Assembly: GCA_030750865.1 (NCBI GenBank)
Contig: JASMHE010000006.1
Span: 1 to 64,000 of the forward strand
Direction of reading: 5' to 3'
Length of the DNA: 64,000 nt
Origin: Alphaproteobacteria bacterium
GTDB lineage: Bacteria > Pseudomonadota > Alphaproteobacteria > Micavibrionales > Micavibrionaceae
Shown here: positions 57,571 to 64,000 of the stretch, one piece after another
Position numbering within the stretch: the stretch's first letter is position 1
Layout: each line of letters opens with the position of its first letter
Position numbers and translations under genes: made by a program
The notes under the pieces: generated by a model
What the model saw: only the letters and a program-made list of their open reading frames with translations
Database searches by the model: none
Told to the model about the DNA's origin: nothing

Positions 57571-59370
57571 ATGACAGAGAACGTGACCAAAACACAGCTG
57601 ACAGCCACCGCGACAACGTCAGAAAACCTTCCGGTCCGCATGGCCGATTTCGAAACATTGTCTGCGGCACTTGATTACGCCGCGCAAGGCGAATGCGGGA
57701 TTAATTTTTACGGTTCGAAGGCTGAACTGGAAACCGTTTTATCCTACGCCGATCTGGCCGCCGAAGCAAAAAAACTGGCCACGCATTTCCTAAGTCATGA
57801 CGATCTGGAACGCGGCGACCGCATCTGCATCATCGCCGACATGACTCCTGATTTTATCAAGCTCTTTTTCGCGTGTCAGTATGCGGGATTGATGGCCGTG
57901 CCGTTACCCGCCGTTTCCGGCCTCGGCAGTCGTGACGGCTATGAAGGCCAGCTTGAACGCATCATCCGCACATCACAGGCCAAAATGGCCATCGGCACAG
58001 AAAAATCAATGGACTCGCTGACAAAAGCGGCTGAAACAAGTGACTTGCTGCTTGTCGGCACACTGGCCGATATTGAAAATATGCCAAGCGCACCAGCCGA
58101 TCTTGCACCGCTGCGCGCTGATGAAAACAGTCATATCCAGTTTTCATCCGGCAGTACACGCAAACCGCTCGGCATCATGATCTCACAAGACGCGCTGATG
58201 GCAAATGCGCGTTCTGTCGCATTGCACGGCCTGCAATTCCGCGAACATGACCGTGTTGCGTCATGGTTACCATTTTATCACGATATGGGGCTGATCGGCT
58301 TTTTGATTATCCCGCTGACCTGCCAGATGTCGATTGATTACCTGAAAACAGACGGTTTTGCCCGCCGCCCGCTCAGCTGGTTACAGATTATTTCTGACAA
58401 TAAATGCACAATGGCCTATAGCCCGTCCTTCGGATACGAGCTATGCAGCAGACGCGCCAAGCGCCAACAAAATATTGACCTTGATCTGTCATCATGGCGT
58501 GTTGCAGGCATTGGCGGGGAGATGGTGCAGCCTGAGATTCTCGAAGATTTCACCGAAACATTCCGTTCATCAAACTTTTCCGAAAAAGCGTTCGTGCCCA
58601 GTTACGGCCTTGCGGAAATGACACTGGCCTTCAGCTTTGCCCCCCTTGATACCGGACTGGAAACAGACCGCATCAACAAAGAAAAACTCGTCGAAGACCA
58701 TCTGGCCGAAGCAACGAAAGATGCAAAATTCAGCCGTGATTTTGCACTCTGCGGTCAAGCCTTACCCGGTTACAAAATCGAAATTCGCGACCATAACGGC
58801 ACTGTATTGCCCGACCGTACAATCGGCACAATCTTTATTCACGGCCCGAGCATGATGTCCGGCTATGATCTGAATCCCGAAGAAACCGATAAAGTGATCG
58901 GCGCTGATGGCTGGCTGAACACAGGTGATATGGGATATATGAAAGATGGCGATATTGTCATCACCGGCCGTCATAAAGACCTGCTGATTATCAATGGCCG
59001 CAATATCTGGCCGCAGGATCTGGAATGGCAGGTTGAACAAGAACTCGATCTTTTAAACAGCCGCGATACGGCCGCCTTTGCCGTGACTACAGATAAAGGC
59101 AGTGACGAAGCCGTTATGCTGGCCCATTGCCGCTCACAAGACCCTGAAACACAAACCCAGCTGCGCAAAGACATTCAGGCCATCATATTCCGCACCGCCG
59201 GCATTCATTGTAAAATTATGCTGCTGCAACCCGGTACATTGCCCTATACCACATCCGGCAAACTCAGCCGCGCACTGGCCCGTAAAAATTACTGCTCCAA
59301 GCAATATACCGACGTGCAACAAGACAATACGGCCGGTGATCAGTCCGGCCGGAAGGCCGCCTCGGTATGA
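57571..59370 (+). CDS. Fatty acyl-AMP ligase (acyl-ACP synthetase of the sphingolipid locus)
   Basis: 599 residues. Adenylate-forming fold: the ATP motif SSGSTRKPLG (residues ~191-200) differs slightly from the usual TSGTTGxPKG; the acyl-binding core HDMGLIGFLI, the YGLAEMTLAF motif, GWLNTGDMGY, GRHKDLLIINGRN and a C-terminal TTSGKLSR Lys motif are present. The FAAL-type layout implies loading of a fatty acid onto an acyl carrier protein as acyl-AMP intermediate. With the ACP two genes downstream it probably makes acyl-ACP for the serine palmitoyltransferase, as proposed for the Caulobacter sphingolipid genes. It overlaps the next gene by 4 bp. Confidence 0.9.
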   Translation: MTENVTKTQLTATATTSENLPVRMADFETLSAALDYAAQGECGINFYGSKAELETVLSYADLAAEAKKLATHFLSHDDLERGDRICIIADMTPDFIKLFFACQYAGLMAVPLPAVSGLGSRDGYEGQLERIIRTSQAKMAIGTEKSMDSLTKAAETSDLLLVGTLADIENMPSAPADLAPLRADENSHIQFSSGSTRKPLGIMISQDALMANARSVALHGLQFREHDRVASWLPFYHDMGLIGFLIIPLTCQMSIDYLKTDGFARRPLSWLQIISDNKCTMAYSPSFGYELCSRRAKRQQNIDLDLSSWRVAGIGGEMVQPEILEDFTETFRSSNFSEKAFVPSYGLAEMTLAFSFAPLDTGLETDRINKEKLVEDHLAEATKDAKFSRDFALCGQALPGYKIEIRDHNGTVLPDRTIGTIFIHGPSMMSGYDLNPEETDKVIGADGWLNTGDMGYMKDGDIVITGRHKDLLIINGRNIWPQDLEWQVEQELDLLNSRDTAAFAVTTDKGSDEAVMLAHCRSQDPETQTQLRKDIQAIIFRTAGIHCKIMLLQPGTLPYTTSGKLSRALARKNYCSKQYTDVQQDNTAGDQSGRKAASV

Positions 59371-60377
59371 TCATCGGTGTAACAGGCGGATCGGGCTTTG
59401 TCGGTCGCATGTTACTGGCAAAACTTGTTGAACGCGGCTATGACTGCCGCGCCCTTGAAAATAAAAGCGCCGTCCCCGCGCATCCGCACATCACACCTGT
59501 GAAAGGCAGCCTGTCAAACAAAGAAAGCCTGCGCGCATTTATAACCCCCTGTGATGTGATCATCCATTGCGGCGGTGTCGTTGCCGCCAAGTCAAAACAG
59601 ACCTTCCACACCGTCAACACAGGCGGCACCGCGAACATGCTGGATGTTCTGCATGATCTGTCTGATGCCCCCGACGCAAAAGATGATACAAAAGATAGCA
59701 TCAAAACTGACACAAAGAAGAACACCAAAGCGGGCGACCGCAACAAACGGGTTTTGTTTATCTCAAGCCTTGCCGCGCGGCAACCGCATCTCTCCCCTTA
59801 TGCCGACAGTAAAAAACAGGCCGAAGCGCTCTTCGCCCATGATGCCCCGTACGGATGGGATATTTTACGGCCACCGGGCATTTACGGACCGACAGACGCC
59901 AATACCGAACCACTGTTTGATTTACTGGATCACGGCCTGTCGCTGAAGCTCGGCCCCAAAACGGCACGCTTTTCCATGATCTATATTGATGACCTGACAG
60001 AGGCCATGATCGCATGGATCGCCGCCGAACAAACAACGCAGGATGTCTATGAAATCAGCGACGGCACAGATAACGGGTATAGCTGGGATGAATTCAGCCG
60101 GATTTGCTGCGCCCTGCCGTCCGATCGAAAGGTACGCGAAATCCGCTTCCCAAAATGGTTTTTACGCTTTATTGCCTTAAACGCTGCTTTCTATAGCCTC
60201 TTCAGGGCTGATCCGGCCTTTTTCACACTGGATAAAATCCGCGAATTGTCACATCCCGACTGGACGGCTGATGAAACGGCCTTCGCCCGGCGCTTTGATT
60301 GGACCCCTCAAATACAGGCAGAGCAAGGCTTGCGTCTTACACAACAATGGTACACGCAGAAAAAGCACGCGCAATAA
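59367..60377 (+). CDS. SDR-family NAD(P)-dependent reductase (ceramide-reductase-like)
   Basis: 336 residues. The Rossmann motif TGGSGFVGRML opens the protein and the catalytic set Ser-Tyr-xxx-Lys is seen as LFISSLAAR then YADSKKQAEALF. Extended SDR layout with DDLTEAMIAWI downstream. A Lys/Asp-rich insertion (~105-130) is unusual. The start overlaps the FAAL stop (ATGA), so translation is coupled. The homologous gene in Caulobacter sphingolipid clusters reduces the 3-keto group of the ceramide precursor; that role is assigned here by context and family. Confidence 0.85.
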   Translation: MIIGVTGGSGFVGRMLLAKLVERGYDCRALENKSAVPAHPHITPVKGSLSNKESLRAFITPCDVIIHCGGVVAAKSKQTFHTVNTGGTANMLDVLHDLSDAPDAKDDTKDSIKTDTKKNTKAGDRNKRVLFISSLAARQPHLSPYADSKKQAEALFAHDAPYGWDILRPPGIYGPTDANTEPLFDLLDHGLSLKLGPKTARFSMIYIDDLTEAMIAWIAAEQTTQDVYEISDGTDNGYSWDEFSRICCALPSDRKVREIRFPKWFLRFIALNAAFYSLFRADPAFFTLDKIRELSHPDWTADETAFARRFDWTPQIQAEQGLRLTQQWYTQKKHAQ

Positions 60378-60467
60378 GACGAAAAACTTGTTTTTTTCAT
60401 ACAAAATTGCGTATAGTGGCCCGCATATTCGAAGGTACAATACATATTGGAAACACGGCCTGCCGCC

Positions 60468-60710
60468 ATGAACAGAAACGATATTCTAAAAATCATTTAT
60501 CAGGAACTTGAAAAGGTCAATGCCGATCATATTCCGCTGAAAGAACAAACGGATATGACGACGGACCTGAATGTAGATTCCGTTTCTGTGATGGATTTGA
60601 TGTTTGCAATCGAAGAAGAATTTGACGTAGCCGTACCGCTGAACGATCTGGCCGATATCCGCACCATTGGCGAACTGGCTGATCTGGTCGAAAAAATCGG
60701 CGCGGCATAA
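60468..60710 (+). CDS. Acyl carrier protein (dedicated to the sphingolipid locus)
   Basis: 80 residues from ATG 60468; an in-frame TTG at 60447 is less likely. It has the four-helix ACP pattern with the phosphopantetheine Ser38 in VDSVSVMDLMFAIEEEF and an acidic middle. It lies between the SDR and serine palmitoyltransferase genes, not with fab genes, so it is probably a specialised carrier for sphingoid-base synthesis. Confidence 0.92.
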   Translation: MNRNDILKIIYQELEKVNADHIPLKEQTDMTTDLNVDSVSVMDLMFAIEEEFDVAVPLNDLADIRTIGELADLVEKIGAA

Positions 60711-60753
60711 GCGGCACAAAAACAATAAAAGCATAAGAAAACAAAGGGATCAC

Positions 60754-61965
60754 ATGGGCGATATCTTTCAAAAATTCGAACACATCAAAAAAGTACGCGG
60801 CCATTTTCTTGAACAAAGCGCATGTAACCCGCTCGGCATCAAAATCGATGAAATTTATTCCCCGACACAAGCCCGCATTCTAGGGCAAGACTGCATTATG
60901 CTCGGCACAAATAACTATCTTGGCCTGACCATGAATGACGAGGCCATCGCACAAAGCGTCGAGGCCACACAAACCGCCGGCACAGGCACAACAGGATCAC
61001 GTGTTGCCAATGGCAGCTATCAGGGCCATCAGGCACTTGAACGCCGTATCGCCGATTATTATGACCGCAAACACTGCATTCTGTTTACGACGGGGTATCA
61101 GGCCAATGTCGGTTTCATTTCTGCCATTACAGGCAAAGATGACTATGTTCTGATTGACGCGGATTCCCACGCCAGCATTTATGACGGCTGCAAGCTGGGC
61201 GATGCCACGATTTTGCGTTTCAAACATAATGACCCTGAAAATCTTGCGAAAAAACTCGCCCGCCTGCCCGAAGACGCAAACAAACTTGTTATCATTGAAA
61301 GCGTGTATTCGATGCTGGGCGATATTGCACCGCTGAAAGAATTTGCCGCTGTGTCCAAAAAATACGGCGCGTACATTATGGTGGATGAAGCCCATTCAAT
61401 GGGCATTTTCGGTGAAAACGGACGTGGCCTGTGCGAATCCGAAGGCGTTGAAGACCAGATTGATTTTATCATCGGCACATTTTCCAAAAGTGTCGGCACA
61501 ATCGGCGGGTATTGCGTGTCAAACCATGACGGCCTGCAAGATTTACGGTACGCCGCGCGCGCCTATGTCTTTACGGCATCATTGCCACCGGCCATCGTTG
61601 CCGCCGCCCACGCCAATCTGGATACAATCCAGAACACGCCGTCCCTGCGGACGCAATTATGGAACAACACAGACCGCATTTATGACGGCCTGAAGGCAAT
61701 GGGCTTTACAGTCGGTCCGCATAAAACGCCCGTGATCGGCATTCAAATGACCGATATCGAAAGCGGCATTCGCGCATGGCAAATTTTGTTCGAACATGGC
61801 GTGTATGTGAATATGGCGCTGCCACCGGCAACACCGGCGGGCGTATGCCTGTTGCGCTGTTCTGTGTGCGCGGCCCACACGCCGGAGCAAATCGATAAAA
61901 TCATGGATGCGTTTGAAACGGTTTACCGCACATTATATGGCACGCCGAAATCCGAAGCTGCCTGA
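60754..61965 (+). CDS. spt: Serine palmitoyltransferase (PLP-dependent alpha-oxoamine synthase)
   Basis: 403 residues from ATG 60754 (AAAGGG ribosome site). Fold-type I aminotransferase of the KBL/BioF/SPT family: NNYLGLTMNDE, TGTGTTGSRVANGSYQGHQALE, a VDEAHSMGIFGENGRGL stretch and the PLP lysine K245 in GTFSKSVGTIGGY. It joins serine to a long acyl group, the committed step of sphingolipid synthesis. BioF or 2-amino-3-ketobutyrate ligase are close relatives; the FAAL-SDR-ACP neighbours make SPT the better call. The gene converges with the NTase-like gene, 7 bp between stops. Confidence 0.88.
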   Translation: MGDIFQKFEHIKKVRGHFLEQSACNPLGIKIDEIYSPTQARILGQDCIMLGTNNYLGLTMNDEAIAQSVEATQTAGTGTTGSRVANGSYQGHQALERRIADYYDRKHCILFTTGYQANVGFISAITGKDDYVLIDADSHASIYDGCKLGDATILRFKHNDPENLAKKLARLPEDANKLVIIESVYSMLGDIAPLKEFAAVSKKYGAYIMVDEAHSMGIFGENGRGLCESEGVEDQIDFIIGTFSKSVGTIGGYCVSNHDGLQDLRYAARAYVFTASLPPAIVAAAHANLDTIQNTPSLRTQLWNNTDRIYDGLKAMGFTVGPHKTPVIGIQMTDIESGIRAWQILFEHGVYVNMALPPATPAGVCLLRCSVCAAHTPEQIDKIMDAFETVYRTLYGTPKSEAA

Positions 61966-61972
61966 CCAGCCC

Positions 61973-62863
61973 TTACTTGAAAGCCCCTTTGCGATATAAC
62001 TTCCACAAGACAGGCCATCCCGCAATTAACGGATGACGCCGCTGGAACGCGCTCACCTCAACCTCGACACCGCTATGACGTTTGACTTTCCAGAGCGCGT
62101 AATCAACACCATTTTCAAATGTAACACTTGATTTCAGGATACGCAGCAACGCCACAAGCTTGCGCAAAGGGCGATGCGCACGCCGCCGCAATTTTCCTTC
62201 GCCGCCGCGCATCTCTTTTTCGGCGCGCCACATATCAAACCGCAATGTCGCGGCCTGTTCATGCGCCGCAAAGATTTCAGCCGCCCGCCCTTCGGATTCG
62301 CTGCGCATCTCATCAGCATAGGTTTGCTGCAACCCGTTAACCCAGAATGACCGCGCGCTTTCTTCGTCGCCGCTAAATGGTGCGGCCATTTTGAAGAAAC
62401 GGTCAACGGCAGCCGTAATATTGCGTGCAATACGATCTGTCATCGCTTCGCTTTCGGCATAAACCAAACGGCAGGGCTGTGCAAAACGGGCCCAGACCTG
62501 CGGCGTAAAACTTTTGCCACGGCAGGCTTTTTCGAATTGCGATACGCGCATCACATTATATTTACAGCGCAAGATACGTCCCTGATATTCAAATTCCGTA
62601 TAAAAAACATTGGGAGGCAAAAAACTGCCCATCACAGACAGAAATAAACGCTTGCGAAACCCCTTATAACGATGCACCAGAACATGCACATCCCAGATAC
62701 GGTCTTCGGCATCCCCTTGCCACAGACCGGAGCCATACAGCAAAATCGCCGCAACAGAATCGCGGTTATCCGCATTATACCGAATATGCTGCGCCAGTGC
62801 GGTCACGGTCTGTGAAACCGGCACAGATAAATCATTCGCAATATGTGTTTCCAAATCAAGCAT
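61973..62863 (-). CDS. Nucleotidyltransferase-like protein of the ceramide head-group genes
   Basis: 296 residues. The segment ILLYGSGLWQGDAEDRIWDVHVLV resembles the Pol-beta-type nucleotidyltransferase motif hG[GS]xxxxxDxD, but the second acidic residue is replaced (DVH). The rest is helix-rich and basic (KLRRRAHRPLRKL), with no membrane segment. It follows the lipid kinase by 2 bp in the same operon and faces spt. Gene content matches the cpg (ceramide phosphoglycerate) region of Caulobacter; the exact role there or here is not proven by sequence. Confidence 0.7.
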   Translation of the reverse strand: MLDLETHIANDLSVPVSQTVTALAQHIRYNADNRDSVAAILLYGSGLWQGDAEDRIWDVHVLVHRYKGFRKRLFLSVMGSFLPPNVFYTEFEYQGRILRCKYNVMRVSQFEKACRGKSFTPQVWARFAQPCRLVYAESEAMTDRIARNITAAVDRFFKMAAPFSGDEESARSFWVNGLQQTYADEMRSESEGRAAEIFAAHEQAATLRFDMWRAEKEMRGGEGKLRRRAHRPLRKLVALLRILKSSVTFENGVDYALWKVKRHSGVEVEVSAFQRRHPLIAGWPVLWKLYRKGAFK

Positions 62864-62865
62864 CT

Positions 62866-63849
62866 TTATTCAAACTCATAAACCTGTAACGGGGTTCCCT
62901 GTTCTATCTCAAGTTCGGTCTGTCCGTCAAAATCATATAATGCACCATCCAACGTCCAACTTGCGGAGAACTTTAGCGCGACTTTCTGGTCCGTTGCAAA
63001 ACTAAAAAAAGCAGACGACCCGTCTTGCGGTGTTTTCCCGCGCCAAAACGGTACAAGCGAGGATAATAAACGGTAATACGGCACGCCAAGCCCGCCAATA
63101 CAATATTGTTGTCTCGTCGCATGGGTTTTGATTCCAAGCAATAAACGCGGCAACGCCGTCACATAAAACAAAACGGCATCACTATCGCGCCATTTATAAT
63201 CTTCAAAACCATATTGCACTTCCACAGGATGCAAAACGGGGTCTTCGTAAATATGGCCGCGCAATAATTTTATAATCATCTTCCCGATTGTCAGGACATG
63301 CCCGATCGCGCCGCGCAGCCCTTTTTCATGATAGGTGCTGCGTGAATAGGAAATCGCTTTCGGGATACCGGCCGTTCCGAAAAAGAAACCGTAAATCGGT
63401 TTATCCGTGCCTTTGACCTGCACTTTCAAAACCGGGCGCGCCTTGCAATACGGCGCGAAATCAGACCATGACGATGCCTGCGATGCCCGCTTTAAAATCT
63501 GTTTCAAGCCGCGCAGCACAGACCGGCCGCTTCCGCGCATCATATGGGTCATGTTGGTTGTGCCGCCGGGTAAAAAAGCAAAGGACGGCTCCAGCCCCGC
63601 ATCAAACAAATCACCCCCGCGCAGCAATGTCAGACAATCATCAATCGTGCCGTCACCACCATTGATGACAATCATGTCCACCCGTTGTTCCCGGCATGCA
63701 GACAGCGCGTCATACAGCGCGTCGTGATCCGCCGTCACATAATGCGGCACATGCGGATAATCCTGCAAAACAGCGTCAAGCTTTTGCAAATGCGTTTTGT
63801 TCCATCCGCTATGCGGGTTCGAAATGACGGCAATGCGCGGCGCTGTCAT
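62866..63849 (-). CDS. Lipid kinase of the diacylglycerol/sphingosine kinase family (probable ceramide kinase)
   Basis: 327 residues from ATG 63849, placed by a GGAG ribosome site 8 nt upstream and a 4-bp overlap with the preceding gene's stop. The kinase motif NGGDGT is at 63-68, followed by FLPGGTTNMTHMMRGSG, both diagnostic of the DAGK catalytic domain. In Caulobacter a homologous kinase next to spt phosphorylates ceramide. That function is inferred here; diacylglycerol is the alternative substrate. Confidence 0.88.
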   Translation of the reverse strand: MTAPRIAVISNPHSGWNKTHLQKLDAVLQDYPHVPHYVTADHDALYDALSACREQRVDMIVINGGDGTIDDCLTLLRGGDLFDAGLEPSFAFLPGGTTNMTHMMRGSGRSVLRGLKQILKRASQASSWSDFAPYCKARPVLKVQVKGTDKPIYGFFFGTAGIPKAISYSRSTYHEKGLRGAIGHVLTIGKMIIKLLRGHIYEDPVLHPVEVQYGFEDYKWRDSDAVLFYVTALPRLLLGIKTHATRQQYCIGGLGVPYYRLLSSLVPFWRGKTPQDGSSAFFSFATDQKVALKFSASWTLDGALYDFDGQTELEIEQGTPLQVYEFE

Positions 63850-64000
63850 CCGTTTTTCTCCAGCATCCACGATGTAACGGGGCGTCCACGCACACGACAC
63901 CATTCCGCCTGTGCGATTTGTACCAGATGCATAACAAAGGTTGCGCCGCCCCATGCCGTAATAATCAACAAGCCGATATCCGGCACAGCCAGCACCCAAC
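63846..64000 (-). CDS. C-terminal end of a membrane protein (possible CDP-alcohol phosphatidyltransferase)
   Basis: An open frame enters at the right edge and ends at TGA 63848-63846, giving the last 51 codons including the stop. They contain one hydrophobic helix (VPDIGLLIITAWGGATFVMHLV) then a basic tail (CRVRGRPVTSWML). The stop overlaps the kinase ATG (ATGA), so the genes are coupled. In sphingolipid loci of this type such a position is plausible for a head-group transferase, but the family cannot be assigned from this fragment. Confidence 0.55.
   Translation of the reverse strand, partial: WVLAVPDIGLLIITAWGGATFVMHLVQIAQAEWCRVRGRPVTSWMLEKNG

Noticed and set aside
60754..61965. BioF (8-amino-7-oxononanoate synthase) or 2-amino-3-ketobutyrate ligase
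   Set aside because: These share the fold, but no biotin or threonine-degradation genes are near, while acyl-ligase, ACP, SDR and lipid kinase are.

Overview
The window looks like chromosomal DNA of an alphaproteobacterium (inference). The gene order thyA-folA, mrp, hflK-hflC-degP, miaA-ilvB is typical of that class, and so are the FYDLN zinc-ribbon protein and the sphingolipid gene set at the right end. Genes are tightly packed, several neighbours overlap, and I see no tRNA, rRNA, CRISPR array, transposase or integrase. Which order it belongs to cannot be decided from this sequence alone.

Region 1 (1-20.3 kb, minus strand) is the striking part. A MotA/TolQ/ExbB-type channel protein, a MotB-like partner, a TolC-type outer-membrane channel and a 1034-residue secreted coiled-coil protein are followed by one giant open frame. 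It runs from 12995 off the left edge of the window: at least 4331 codons, of which about 3900 are RTX calcium-binding repeats. The combination of MotAB-like pair, TolC-like channel and giant repeat protein resembles the Salmonella SPI-4 giant-adhesin type I secretion locus (siiA/siiB/siiC/siiE), but the giant protein here is built of RTX repeats instead of Ig-like repeats, and an extra coiled-coil protein is present. The ABC exporter, the membrane-fusion protein and the C-terminal secretion signal are not visible and may lie left of the window.

Region 2 (20.4-32.5 kb) is mainly cell-envelope and housekeeping: truA, dapE, dapD, a FemAB/GNAT-like transferase overlapping a DUF3108-type exported protein, glmU, an AEC transporter, glmS, a TauE/SafE permease, an orphan membrane protein, prmA and the FYDLN protein.

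Region 3 (32.7-44.0 kb) is fatty-acid degradation and uptake: thiolase, an unknown 403-residue helical protein, a two-domain 3-hydroxyacyl-CoA dehydrogenase/enoyl-CoA hydratase, an acyl-CoA dehydrogenase, an SCP2 protein and a FadL-type porin, with a Sel1-repeat/CbbX-type AAA protein and panC in between.

Region 4 (44.2-57.3 kb) carries a Sco copper chaperone, phoH, a GH100/debranching-type glycosidase, thyA-folA, mrp, hflK-hflC, a DegP/Q protease, miaA and the acetolactate synthase large subunit without an adjacent small subunit.

Region 5 (57.6-64.0 kb) is a sphingolipid (ceramide) locus like that of Caulobacter: acyl-AMP/ACP ligase, SDR reductase, dedicated acyl carrier protein and serine palmitoyltransferase on the plus strand, facing a lipid kinase, a nucleotidyltransferase-like protein and the end of a membrane protein on the minus strand. 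The first group makes the sphingoid base/ceramide and the second probably phosphorylates and decorates the head group.
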